The notes below the pieces were generated by a model. That model did not search any database. It saw only the letters and a program-made list of their open reading frames with translations, and was not told where the DNA came from. Below, in pieces: positions 43,401 to 57,300 of a stretch of DNA of 64,000 bases (positions within the stretch are counted from its first letter, which is position 1; each line of letters begins with the position of its first letter). A program made the position numbers and the translations under genes. This DNA comes from Globodera rostochiensis (taxonomy: Eukaryota; Nematoda; Chromadorea; Rhabditida; Heteroderidae), in assembly GCA_018350325.1 (NCBI GenBank), contig JAEVLN010000002.1, positions 5,749,456 through 5,813,455 on the forward strand, in the 5' to 3' direction.

Positions 43401-46400
43401 TGACGCAGTAAAAAAGTAAGATTAAATGGGGCATGTACTTGTAGCGCGCCGAAGAGTGGTTGAACTGCTTGCATGGTCAGCCTATGAACGAATGTGCTCA
43501 ACTCACCCCAACAAAGCCGATCACCATCGAGCTGAGAGGAGCCGTTCAACAAGCCAAATTTAAAGCTTAAAATCCACTTCATAAAAAATATTGCAATATG
43601 AAAAAACGTTTTACCTGTTAATAAAATCGTTGACAGTGTAAGCGGGTAACAAAATCAAAGCATTAAAAATCGCCTTATTGAAATTGTGCATTGTTATTTA
43701 ATACAATCGCCACGAAATTTAATCCAAAAAAATTTAACAAAAACCTCAAAATTAAATTTTTTTATTTAATTAAAAGATACCTCAAAAATGTCTAAATTAA
43801 ATTATATAATTACAGGGATTTTAATGAATTATATGATTTAAAAAATAATAAAGATTTTAAAAAATAATATTAACTAGATAAGTGATCAAATCGAAGACTA
43901 ATAAAAGCTGTGTATAATGATTGATACATCAACTTTCTCGGAAGCGTACGGGAGTTCAAAAAAATTAAAAAATATTCACAGCCTTCAAACTGATTGATCG
44001 ATGACCGCATTAGAAATAAAATGCTGTTTGGGTGAAGGATGGGACAGCATTATTTTATTTTTGGTTGTGTTTTTTTTTGAAAACTTCAAGAATTATAGAA
44101 TTATTTACAAATTAACAGTTTAAAAAATTATTAAAATTGTAAATTCTCGAAATTTGGGCAAAAAAATTGGATTTAAAATAACTCCAGATTGAAATTTAAA
44201 AAAAACAATATAATAAAAATATAAAAACTTAAATATTGTTTAATTATATAAAAAATGGTGGTAAACCTGCCGAATTCTCACGATGAAGGGGCCACTATTA
44301 ATCTAAAAATTTAATTATTCCCCGATGCTAAAGACATATAATTAAACTCTTCAAAATGTACAACGAATTGAAATTTAAAAAAACTAATCTCAGGATGAAG
44401 GGACGTTTATTAAATTAAAATTTTTCGCCGTTAACTGAAGATTTTTTATATCTCCTCAAAATGCCAAAAAGATACTCGAAATTTGAGGGATAAAGCGGCG
44501 ATGGAGCAGCGAATCATTAAAGTGTAATTACATATTTTTAAATATATGCTACAGAATCCAGCAGAGAATAATAAAACAGCAGATGCAACGGCTATTTTTA
44601 AAATGTTAATTTAATGAAATAAATGCGTACTTTGGGCGGACTCTTTAGCTTTGCTTCCAATACATAAAACCCTCTAATTAGTTTGGGCAATTAATTGTGT
44701 TAATTTTGAGTGAGTTAAAGGTTTATTAAAATTGTAAATCCTCGAAATCTGAGCCAAAAAATTGTATTTAAAATAAGTCCATATTGAAATTAAAAAAATT
44801 AACCATACAATAAAAATATAAAAAAGGTAAATCTTATTTAATAATTTTATAAAAATGGTGGCGCAACCTGTCGGATTCTCACGATGAAGGGGCCACTATT
44901 AATCTAAAAATTTAATTATTCCCTGATGCATTAAGCTCTTCAAAATGTACAACGATTGAAATTTAAAAAAAACTAATCTCAGGATGAAGGGGCCTTTGTT
45001 TATTAAATTAAAGTATTTTGCCGTTAACTGAAGATTTTTTATAAGAAAGATTTTTACAACGCTAAAATTATTGATAATTATATAAAAAAACATTTATCAC
45101 ATACCCAGAAGAGTTTGGAACGTGTAAATTGTTTAAGTAAATAGAAAGAAACGCTAAATTTTAATTATATTCAATAAATAATTAATTTTCCAACTAAACT
45201 TATTTCTTGAAAGATAAGACATTTCAAAAAATTATTATAAATAAACTATTATCCGATCCCATAAAGATTTTAAATCATCGGTCTGCCGTGTAATCAAAGT
45301 GTTCATAGCATTGATTACCAAGGAGTCATAATGATGTTGTAAAGTTCACAAAAAAAGTTAAGCAATGCATAGTTATCATAAAATAAAAGATTTGTAGTAA
45401 CAATTCTCTTATTTTCTAATTTATTTTTATTTGGGATGAGGAGTAAGAGTTTTAAATAAACCTTTAAGGCTGATTTAAAAATATAAATATAAGTAATATA
45501 AAAATAATTCAAAATGAATTTATTATTTAAAAAAATTTGGGTACAATATAATGCATGATGGAAATATTAATTAATTAGCCTTAATGATGAAGAATTAAAA
45601 ACTTTCAAATAACCGTGGATAATGTTCAAACTACGGGCTATACTATAAAAGTTAAATGATGTAAATATTGTCGTTTATGGAGCTTAAGGATAACACCCTG
45701 CGGGTGTGCGGCATTTACATAAAGTAGTCAAAACAGCAACGTATACAAATTATTAAGTTAAAAACAACGTAAATTTAAAGTTTAAATACATGTAAATGTA
45801 AATATATTTTATTTAACAATTTAAATACTAAAAAACAAATGGGTTGTAACAAGCAAATGAAGGCTTGCAAGCGTTCGATGAGAGTTATTATGATAAAAAT
45901 AAATGTTTAAATTATTAATTAAATAATACACTACTCGATTTGTTATTAATGTTCTTTTTTTGGGGGGTTATTCGTGGAAGCGCAACGCCCTCATCATGGC
46001 TCTGCTTTTCAAGGCACTCAAATTCTGCACACGATGACGCCGATTTTGAAGTTAGTAATTACGCCAATTTCAATTCTTAAAAATTACAAAATTAAAGGCA
46101 GATGCATTGTTAATATTTGTTAAATAATTTTTAAATTGTATCGTGTAACAAACTTTTTCATTTTATCTATTTAATTAGGTTTTTTGGCCATTTTTACGTT
46201 TTTGGCCTTTTATAATATTTCTGCTTCATTTTTTTCCCTTTCCAAAGTAATTTATTAATTTTTGTTTGATTCTTTTAATTTTTATAGTAATTTTCTTGAT
46301 ATTTAATTTATTATACTAAAATTTTTTGTATACGTCTTTAATGAGTAATAATTTATATTAATCAGTAGAGTTACGGCTGGAAAGAAAAACTTAAATAAGT

Positions 46401-47892
46401 TATGGCCATACCTTCTTGCATAATTCTGTAATATAAAAGTGTTATATAATAAATTATGGTAAACTGGTGAATAAAATACTCGGAAATTGTTAACAAAAAA
46501 GTTGTCATTAAAATAAATTTTAAAATAAGACCTAAATGACCTGATAAACTTTCATAACAGAATGAGTAGACAACTTAAAATTTGAAGGGCCCAATTTGTA
46601 GAAAATAAAGTTATTAATAATACAAAATATTCAATTCAAATTAAAACCATAACATACCGAAATTTAAAAAATTACCTAAAATTTATCTACAACCTGCATG
46701 GTGATGCAATTTACGATGCGTACATACATCCAACAATAGATGAACTCTACTGGTCGGCAATCAAAATGGCATTTTTTAATTATAAAAAAGATTGGTTCTA
46801 GCAAATAAATAATGTCCCCACACAAACGGATTTTTTACAAGCAATGAAAGAATAGGAAGCGAAGTTACCAACTGCGCTTTTACAGGACACCAGCTGAACT
46901 CTTTAAATGTATTTCTTTCAATTCGTAATGGCAAAGCATTTTTTGCTAGTATCTAAAAATCGTAAAAACTAAAGATTAATTAAAAGAATAATCAATGAAA
47001 AATGCACTTGTCTAAAATAAATATATATAAATTATTAAAAAATTAATTAAAATCAAATATTAATTAAAAATGCTTAAAAATATAATAAAAATATTAAAAA
47101 TGCTTAAAAGTATAATAAAAATAAATTGCTATTTTACTAAATTATATTGATAGTTGCAATATTAATTTGTTTCTATTAAAAAACTAAAATTATTTTTAAA
47201 AATTATTCAACATATTAAAATACACAAATAATTAAATTATGTACAACAAAATATAATAAATTAATTGGGTCAATGTCGGAGATGGACTCTCATGCATCTT
47301 GAAGGAGTTTACCTTCTCCATCATCTGCAAGTCCTCTGGCTCAACGACATTGGCGAACAGGTGTGGCGCAAGAAACCTTTTATTACACAGACTAATGCAA
47401 AATAATTTACCAGTTGAGCAGTTTTAAAAATTTCATAAATTCATTTAATGCTTAAAAAGCAAAAGTCGAGTATCCCTTAAAATTTCTATAAACAATATAT
47501 GATTTAATTAAACTTAATATAATAAAAAAGTTAAATAGTCAAAAAATAAGCAGCAAATCGGGTAAATAAAATTCTTCTTGATCAAATGCATCTCTTCCTG
47601 AAAACAGTCGTTTCATCATGACTAATCGTTAAATTTTGTTGTAAAAATCAAACAACTAGTGATGTTTAAATTAAAAATGATTTAAGTTGCATTACAACCG
47701 GCACAAAATATTGTCAATTAAAAAAACACTCCAGCAAGAGCAAGCAAACCTCCCAAAAAACAAGTTCAACATGTTGAAGCAAATTAAACAACAAAAAGGC
47801 CAACTAACGCGCAAATGGAAAATCGAAAAGTAAATGAATATATTTTGGAGTCTCATAAAATTAATGGGTGGAGCAAAGAACCTCAAATTTTG
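40420..47892. other. A-rich DNA without firm genes
   Basis: Plus strand strongly A-rich. GC-richer islands at 43440-43560, 45960-46060, 46685-46780 and 47267-47375 stand out. On the minus strand some of them read as open segments next to plausible splice sites (for example 47267-47375 ends GAGAAG/GTAAAC). This is the pattern of tiny exons in long T-rich introns of a minus-strand gene. I could not chain them, so no gene is called. 45399-45600 is a diverged relative of 49940-50110 in the tandem array. Confidence 0.4.
44131..45045. repeat. Two diverged direct repeats of about 330 bp
   Basis: 44131-44461 and 44725-45045 share, in order, ATTAAAATTGTAAAT(T/C)CTCG, AAAATGGTGG, ATTCTCACGATGAAGGGGCC, CTTCAAAATGTACAACGA, CTAATCTCAGGATGAAGG and CCGTTAACTGAAGATTTTTT. 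Unit spacing about 594 bp. Non-coding. Confidence 0.8.
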
Positions 47893-48696
47893 CATAGGCT
47901 TCTCCTATCGATGTTCTCGCTATCCAAAACTTAAATTTCCGCTAATGTTAGATTGCCAAAAACAGACCAGGTTCAAAAAAGTACATTTGGTGTTGCTAAT
48001 AGCTCAGCTCCATTCAAAGACTGGAGACAAGCATATATCCAGAAAAAAGTCAACAATTTATAGATCATACTGGTTTATATTTGAGCCATGATTGTGTTTT
48101 GTTGATTTTTAAAAATAATTTTATTAAAAAACAAGGGGGGGGGAGGCTAAACTAACTAAAATATAATGTTTACAAATATTTTATTGATGATTTGTAAAAC
48201 AAAGGATTATTTTGTATGTATTTGTTTTAAAACTTATTGAAATTTTTTCTTTTGGCCTATATTCGAGTTGTCTTTAATAATTAAGCCATAACAAATAGAT
48301 TTTAACCTTTGACTTTGACTAATTTTTATTAAAAAAAGTTAAATTTCTAATACCAACAATTTTCTTTTATTATATGTTTTGGTCTCTTGTATCATTTTAT
48401 CTTTGAATGTTTAATACGTATTTTAAATTTATTAATTTACATCAATTGGCTAAGGAGTTGGTAAAAAGAAGTAAAAAATGTTTTTGCTGGGGTGTCATTG
48501 TGGCTTCGACAATATTTATATGCATTTTGCTTTCATTTGGTATCAAATAAGCCAAATCCGATATTTCATCGACTAAGCCAAAATACGACATTTAATCTAT
48601 CGACATTTCATCGATGCAACATTTCATCGACGGAGCCAAAATCCGGCATTTAATCGACGCTATAATTCATCGACTAAAGAAAAAACAAAAATTCCT

Positions 48697-49100
48697 CGTT
48701 CGGGGGTTATCGAGGGTGCTATTCACGAATTGACATCAGATTCATCATCTGTTTATGAGTTCAAAATGAGTGATTTTTTGAAAAATGTCTCAAAAATTCA
48801 ACAAAAACCAAAAACATTCAAAAACCACAATTAGAACTAAAAGGAAGTAGTAAATGATCGAATCGTGCTTTGCTGAATGACTTTGAGGCAAAATTGATTT
48901 CTAAAAAAATTTAAATTTTCGGGAATCAGTGTTTTGTTACTATGTTAGTCGAAATGGAAGTCAAATACGGATTCTACGGCCCCTTAAACCCCTAAAACAC
49001 TTATAAATACCATAACAATTTTTTTAAAATCACAGATGTTGAACTCATAAACAGATGATGAATCTGATGTCAATTCGTCAACAGCAACCCGACAACGAAC
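48697..49100. mobile_element. MITE-like inverted-repeat element in unit 1
   Basis: Arms around 48729-48768 and 49037-49076 are reverse complements over about 40 bp, centred on GACATCAGATTCATCATCTG. Outer ends CCTCGTTCGGGGGTT and CCCGACAACGAACC are weaker matches. Spacer about 270 bp. A related diverged copy sits at about 23850-24040. Confidence 0.6.
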
Positions 49101-49109
49101 CGTATTTTA

Positions 49110-49230
49110 AAATTTTGGTTGCAAATCTCTTAACAAATTGAGCCAAAAATTCAAAATTTTCTTCGGCTGCGCCTATCGGCAATGCCGACCCCCCCCCCAC
49201 CCCACCCTGCCTCAAAAGCTTAAATTACAT
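49110..49230. repeat. Dispersed GCGCC...GCCGACC repeat
   Basis: The series TTTTGGTTGCAAATCTCTTA, ATTGAGCCAAAAATT, GCGCCTATCGGCAATGCCGA and a C-rich tail also occurs at 21444-21535, and shorter or diverged forms at 24890-24960, 31185-31275 and 42205-42270, plus the array copies near 54380 and 59650. It is therefore a genome-dispersed repeat in this species. Confidence 0.6.
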
Positions 49231-52200
49231 TCCAAAAAATTATTTGCAACAAAATTTTTTTAAAATACCTACAGTAATTTTTTGAAGCTTTTTAGAAATG
49301 GGAGGAGTCCGGTGATGCTGATAGTGGGAGTAATCCCTGCCGGGGAAAAATGTTAAGATTTTAATAATTTTTGTTAAATTGATCCAAAAATTATGAATTT
49401 GAAAATCAAAAAGGTTCCCCTTTGGTTTAACAAAAAGCCAGTTTCGGTTTTGGGTTAACCGGGTGTCGGCCAAAAACCGAAACCGAAAACCAGGGTTCGC
49501 AAAACCGGCTAAACCAAAAATTCACAAAATGAAATTTAGATTTAATTGAGAACTAAATTTAAAAAAATTCTGGGCTTCGTATTATCTATAAAAATTTGTT
49601 ATAAAATGTCATTGAAATAAAAAACTAAAATTTGTACGCCAACAAAAATATGCAAAACCTAGATTCGTTAAAATGCCATTAAATAAACAGAATTGTTTGC
49701 CAATTAATTTCTACATAGTATTTTAAAAACTCAATAAAAACTTAATAATTATCTGCATGAAATTATGTAATAAAATAGTTAAAACATCAATAATTTTAAA
49801 ACATTTAAAAGTAAAGTGTTTAACTAATTATAAAAACATCAGCTAAACCAAAAGCGAAATTTAATATAAATTTTGCTTTTGATACCGAACGACAAATTTC
49901 ATAAATATTGACCAGCGAAATGCCAAATTCACTAAATAATTAGTAACAATTCTCTTATTTTCTATTTTATTTTTATTTGGGTTGATGAGTAATTTTTTAA
50001 ATAAACATTTTTTTTTGAAGGTTTATTTAAAAATAAAATATTATAAAAATAATCAAAGTATTTAATTAATTTAAAAAAGTCCGTGTACAATATAACTGCA
50101 TGTAAATTTGATTAAAATTGCTATAACAAACACAAATGGTGCAAGTAATGGCGAAAATGGTGAAAAGCGTTAGTCCTGTGCAAACTACTACTGGCAGCAG
50201 AAGTAACTAAAATTTAATTTATAAAATTTGGCGAAAAAACTAATATTTATTTAAAAGATTGTTTTACATCAACAGTTTTTTGTTAAATTTATTAGCTCTT
50301 TTTGAGCTCCCCGTGCGAACTGAAAATAACGAAAAACGAATGCGATATTGAATGAATTTCCATTTTCTCTGTTTAAAGTAAATTAAAAATATATTCTTAA
50401 AAAAGCATCTTCAAGCGATAGTTTGTAAAATTTTTTATTTGCCTTGCAAATTTCAAATTTTGTTTATTAAATTCTATTTCTGTAATACCTGTTTGGCGAA
50501 GGACTGGGTGACGTCGGCGCTCGCTATTTTCATTCACGAGTCTTCCATGGCTTTAATTGTCAAGGATAATAAATCACAATTATTAAAGTTTGGATAATTT
50601 TTCAAAAAAAATTGTAATAAATGATGTATTTTGAATGGCTTTGTTCAGCTTTAAATTTAAAATGATAAAACCACTAATTGTAATTCTCTTTAATAAACAA
50701 TAAAAATTAATAAAAAAATAAAATTAAATGGCCTAGATGATTTTAAATACCTTAATCAAATACAAAATTAAAAAATAAGTAAATAGAAATACTATCAGGT
50801 TCAACAAGATTTTTCGAGCTCAAGACTTTTATATCATAAATCTAACTTGAAGCTTTTTAATTTATATACAATAGATAACAATTATTTTCTCATCTTAATA
50901 TTTATGAAATTCTGAATTGGCTCGTGATTACGGTTGACTCATTTCAAGCAAAAGGCGGATATCGTCATTTTAAAAACGATAGTCTTAAAATAAATTCTAT
51001 TTTAATAACGTAAAAACAAATAGAAAAAAGCAAAGATTAGAAATATTAAATCGTAATAAGTTTAAATATGAGCTGTAGAATATAAAGAAGCAAAGATGTA
51101 TTTAAAATAAAATTGTTTTATTTTTCAAATATTGAAATTTTAACAATTAAATACAACTTGAGTTAAATTTTGTAGTTTTATGTTCAGCTAAATTGAAATG
51201 CATTATTAAAAAAATATTATTGATACTCCGTATGCAAATTGACCAATCACAAATCTTTTTGACATTGTAACAAAATTCTCATAAATAACATTATATCAGC
51301 TTCAAAATAACAGGTCACCGCCTTTTATTTTGGAGGAAGGGGGGCAAGCAGCACAGTGGCAGGCGCCTCTTGCGCAAGTGACCGTTGAGCACCTCTCGGC
51401 GTTGATTATTAAAATTACTACTTATAAACAAAATGTAAATATGAAAAATAGACTTCAAGACTTCTAATTCAATAATATATACAGTAAGTAATAAAAATTA
51501 TTTAAATTTTTTAAATAACCTTTTTGTTCCACCTTCTCAACTATGCCAAAATGGGTATAATATATCGAAATATAGGGTTCGAAATATGAGGTTGTCAAAG
51601 GCGGACAATGAAATGTGAAATGTTTATTAATAAAAATTATCTCTGGCACCGTACAAGATCAAAAAACCCATCTATTCAAATAAAGCACCAGTTCAGACCA
51701 GGACGTTAAAGATTTATAACTTAAATTAATAACTAAAATTATGTAAAATAATATACTTTCCACGAGAAAGGGGAAAAACAAAGCCAATAAGCAACACCCG
51801 CTTCCAAAGAACTTCTCGAACTTATAAATGAACATTGCGTTAACTAGAATTTGCATGCCAAAAAACACAAAATTATTTATCAAATTATATTATAAAGAAT
51901 TTTTATAAATTATAAAAAAACGCTCTCGGGCACGTACAACCCAATTATTCACTTACAGATTATTAATATTAGTTATTATATTATGTTTTAAGTGATTGAT
52001 CAGATATTATATTGCTGTACAGCCGAGATACCATTGCATGTAGGGGGTTGAATATACGTTCACTGTCGCCCGGTCCCCGCATCAAGTTGAAACTGCTTTA
52101 GCAATTTAAATAAATCTTTAATAATGCGATTTGTTAATAAAAAAATCAATCAATTAAAAATAAACACGCAATTTAGGCAATTTCCTTGTGATAAAGTTTT

Positions 52201-53964
52201 AAATACTTATAAAATTTAAAGAATTTGGTATAAAGAAGTTACAACAAACTTAATAATTAAAAAAATATAAGTTTGGATATAAATATTCTTGTACAACCAT
52301 AGCATTATTCCCAATTATGCCCACTCGACTTAAACAAATTTATTTATAGCGAAATTTATTAAATAAAAAATTAATTCAAATTGCCAAAAATTGTCTAAAT
52401 TATAAAACGCCTTTAAACTGATTTTAAACGATTATTTAGTGTTTGTCGCGCAATCTTTTTAAATAAACTACAATCTGTCAAAAAACATAACAAGATCAGT
52501 GTTTTACTTAATAAAATATTAAGCGATTTATTCATTTGGATAGAAGTCGATTAACACCATGCTGGATGCCCTGTTGGGCCACATTCACGAAATTCTACCT
52601 GTTTTACACCACCACAGCAAACGCTGAGGGGAGCTGGAGCATCTCGCAAATCGTCCAGAAAACTAAGGCCGACAAATTTTCCCAACATGATTTAAACTAA
52701 TAATACGTTACAACTAATTATATGATCATTAACCACCAAAACCAGAAAAAACGATTAATTCGATAGTTCTGTCGGCAACATACTGTATCTACATTTATCG
52801 TTAAATATGTTCTGATGTAATAAAAAAATCGACAAACAAAAAAATAAACATAATTATTTTTTCATAAAAAAATTTCAACTAATTTATACAATTCATAAAT
52901 TAAAATAACTGATTAATAATGTCATCATTTAATTAATAACGGATTTACCAAATGAAATCATTTTTAAGCCCTCGATAATATTAAATACGGATATTCTCTT
53001 TAAAATATTTACCCAGACAGAATTTTAAATTTTTTTACTTACTATCTATAAAAATATTTTTATAAAATGTTATTGAAATAAAAAACTAAAATTTCGTACG
53101 CCAACTGCTAAAACCTAGATTGGAATATTGTAAAATGTCATTAAATAAACAGAAGTTGTTTGCCAAGTAATTTCTATAGGCTTCTCCTATCGATGTTCTC
53201 GCTATCCAAAACTTCAATTTCCGCTAATGTTAGATTGTCAAAAACAGACCAGGTTCAAAAAAGTACATTTGGTGTTGCTAATAGCTCAGCTCCATTCAAA
53301 GACTGGAGATATATCCAGAAAAAAGTCAACAATTTATAGATTATACTTGTTTATATTTGAGTCATGATTGTGTTTTGTTGATTTTTAAAAAATGATTTTA
53401 TTCAAAAAACAGGGGTGGCTAAACTAACTAAAATATAATGTTTACAAATATTTTATTGATGATTTGTAAAACAAAGGATTATTTTGTATGTATTTGTTTT
53501 AAAACTTATTGAAATTTTTTCTTTTGGCCTATATTCGAGTTGTCTTTAATAATTAAGCCATAACAAATAGATTTTAACCTTTGACTTTGACTAATTTTTA
53601 TTAAAAAAAGTTAAATTTCTAATACCAACAATTTTCTTTTATTATATGTTTTGGTCTCTTGTATCATTTTATCTTTGAATGTTTAATACGTATTTTAAAT
53701 TTATTAATTTACATCAATTGGCTAAGGAGTTGGTAAAAAGAAGTAAAAAATGTTTTTGCTGGGTTGTCATTGTGGCTTCGACAATATTTATATGCATTTT
53801 GCTTTCATTTGGTATCAAATAAGCCAAATCCGATATTTCATCGACTAAGCCAAAATACGACATTTAATCTATCGACATTTCATCGATGCAACATTTCATC
53901 GACGGAGCCAAAATCCGGCATTTAATCGACGCTATAATTCATCGACTAAAGAAAAAACAAAAAT

Positions 53965-54370
53965 TCCTCGTTCGGGGGTTATCGAGGGTGCTATTCACGA
54001 ATTGACATCAGATTCATCATCTGTTTATGAGTTCAAAAGGAGTGATTTTTTGAAAAATGTCTCAAAAATTCAACAAAAACCAAAAACATTCAAAAACCAC
54101 AATTAGAACTAAAAGGAAGTAGAAAATGATCGAATCGTGCTTTGCTGAATGACTTTGAGGCAAAATTGATTTCTAAAAAAATTTAAATTTTCGGGAATCA
54201 GTGTTTTGTTACTATGTTAGTCGAAATGGAAGTCAAATACGGATTCTACGGCCCCTTAAACCCCTAAAACACTTATAAATACCAAAACAATTTTTTTAAA
54301 ATCACAGATGTTGAACTCATAAACAGATGATGAATCTGATGTCAATTCGTCAACAGCAACCCGACAACGA
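53965..54370. mobile_element. MITE-like element in unit 2
   Basis: Same element as at 48697-49100, carried by the second copy of the 5.27-kb unit; one arm-flanking base differs (CAAAAGGAG here, CAAAATGAG in unit 1). Confidence 0.6.
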
Positions 54371-57300
54371 ACCGTATTTTAAAATTTTGGTTGCAAATCT
54401 CTTAACAAATTGAGCCAAAAATTAAAAAATTTCTTCGGCTGCGCCTATCGGCAATGCCGACCCCCCCCCCACCCCACCCTGCCTCAAAAGCTTAAATTAC
54501 ATTCCAAAAAATTATTTGCAACCAAATTTTTTAAAATACCTACAGTAATTTTTTGAAGCTTTTTAGAAATGGGAGGAGTCCGGTGATGCTGATAGTGGGA
54601 GTAATCCCTGCCGGGGAAAAATGTTAAGATTTTAATAATTTTTGTTAAATTGATCCAAAAATTATGAATTTGAAAATCAAAAAGGTTCCCCTTTGGTTTA
54701 ACAAAAAGCCAGTTTCGGTTTTGGGTTAACCGGGTGTCGGCCAAAAACCGAAACCGAAAACCAGGGTTCGCAAAACCGGCTAAACCAAAAATTCACAAAA
54801 TGAAATTTAGATTTAATTGAGAACTAAATTTAAAAAAATTCTGGGCTTCGTATTATCTATAAAAATTTGTTATAAAATGTCATTGAAATAAAAAACTAAA
54901 ATTTGTACGCCAACAAAAATATGCAAAACCTAGATTCGTTAAAATGCCATTAAATAAACAGAATTGTTTGCCAATTAATTTCTACATAGTATTTTAAAAA
55001 CTCAATAAAAACTTAATAATTATCTGCATGAAATTATGTAATAAAATAGTTAAAACATCAATAATTTTAAAACATTTAAAAGTAAAGTGTTTAACTAATT
55101 ATAAAAACATCAGCTAAACCAAAAGCGAAATTTAATATAAATTTTGCTTTTGATACCGAACGACAAATTTCATAAATATTGACCAGCGAAATGCCAAATT
55201 CACTAAATAATTAGTAACAATTCTCTTATTTTCTATTTTATTTTTATTTGGGTTGATGAGTAATTTTTTAAATAAACATTTTTTTTTGAAGGTTTATTTA
55301 AAAATAAAATATTATAAAAATAATCAAAGTATTTAATTAATTTAAAAAAGTCCGTGTACAATATAACTGCATGTAAATTTGATTAAAATTGCTATAACAA
55401 ACACAAATGGTGCAAGTAATGGCGAAAATGGTGAAAAGCGTTAGTCCTGTGCAAACTACTACTGGCAGCAGAAGTAACTAAAATTTAATTTATAAAATTT
55501 GGCGAAAAAACTAATATTTATTTAAAAGATTGTTTTACATCAACAGTTTTTTGTTAAATTTATTAGCTCTTTTTGAGCTCCCCGTGCGAACTGAAAATAA
55601 CGAAAAACGAATGCGATATTGAATGAATTTCCATTTTCTCTGTTTAAAGTAAATTAAAAATATATTCTTAAAAAAGCATCTTCAAGCGATAGTTTGTAAA
55701 ATTTTTTATTTGCCTTGCAAATTTCAAATTTTGTTTATTAAATTCTATTTCTGTAATACCTGTTTGGCGAAGGACTGGGTGACGTCGGCGCTCGCTATTT
55801 TCATTCACGAGTCTTCCATGGCTTTAATTGTCAAGGATAATAAATCACAATTATTAAAGTTTGGATAATTTTTCAAAAAAAATTGTAATAAATGATGTAT
55901 TTTGAATGGCTTTGTTCAGCTTTAAATTTAAAATGATAAAACCACTAATTGTAATTCTCTTTAATAAACAATAAAAATTAATAAAAAAATAAAATTAAAT
56001 GGCCTAGATGATTTTAAATACCTTAATCAAATACAAAATTAAAAAATAAGTAAATAGAAATACTATCAGGTTCAACAAGATTTTTCGAGCTCAAGACTTT
56101 TATATCATAAATCTAACTTGAAGCTTTTTAATTTATATACAATAGATAACAATTATTTTCTCATCTTAATATTTATGAAATTCTGAATTGGCTCGTGATT
56201 ACGGTTGACTCATTTCAAGCAAAAGGCGGATATCGTCATTTTAAAAACGATAGTCTTAAAATAAATTCTATTTTAATAACGTAAAAACAAATAGAAAAAA
56301 GCAAAGATTAGAAATATTAAATCGTAATAAGTTTAAATATGAGCTGTAGAATATAAAGAAGCAAAGATGTATTTAAAATAAAATTGTTTTATTTTTCAAA
56401 TATTGAAATTTTAACAATTAAATACAACTTGAGTTAAATTTTGTAGTTTTATGTTCAGCTAAATTGAAATGCATTATTAAAAAAATATTATTGATACTCC
56501 GTATGCAAATTGACCAATCACAAATCTTTTTGACATTGTAACAAAATTCTCATAAATAACATTATATCAGCTTCAAAATAACAGGTCACCGCCTTTTATT
56601 TTGGAGGAAGGGGGGCAAGCAGCACAGTGGCAGGCGCCTCTTGCGCAAGTGACCGTTGAGCACCTCTCGGCGTTGATTATTAAAATTACTACTTATAAAC
56701 AAAATGTAAATATGAAAAATAGACTTCAAGACTTCTAATTCAATAATATATACAGTAAGTAATAAAAATTATTTAAATTTTTTAAATAACCTTTTTGTTC
56801 CACCTTCTCAACTATGCCAAAATGGGTATAATATATCGAAATATAGGGTTCGAAATATGAGGTTGTCAAAGGCGGACAATGAAATGTGAAATGTTTATTA
56901 ATAAAAATTATCTCTGGCACCGTACAAGATCAAAAAACCCATCTATTCAAATAAAGCACCAGTTCAGACCAGGACGTTAAAGATTTATAACTTAAATTAA
57001 TAACTAAAATTATGTAAAATAATATACTTTCCACGAGAAAGGGGAAAAACAAAGCCAATAAGCAACACCCGCTTCCAAAGAACTTCTCGAACTTATAAAT
57101 GAACATTGCGTTAACTAGAATTTGCATGCCAAAAAACACAAAATTATTTATCAAATTATATTATAAAGAATTTTTATAAATTATAAAAAAACGCTCTCGG
57201 GCACGTACAACCCAATTATTCACTTACAGATTATTAATATTAGTTATTATATTATGTTTTAAGTGATTGATCAGATATTATATTGCTGTACAGCCGAGAT

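Noticed and set aside
51659..51883. 74-codon hydrophobic frame repeated at 56930-57154
   Set aside because: Repeated only because the 5.27-kb unit is; no conserved motif or context for a membrane protein gene.
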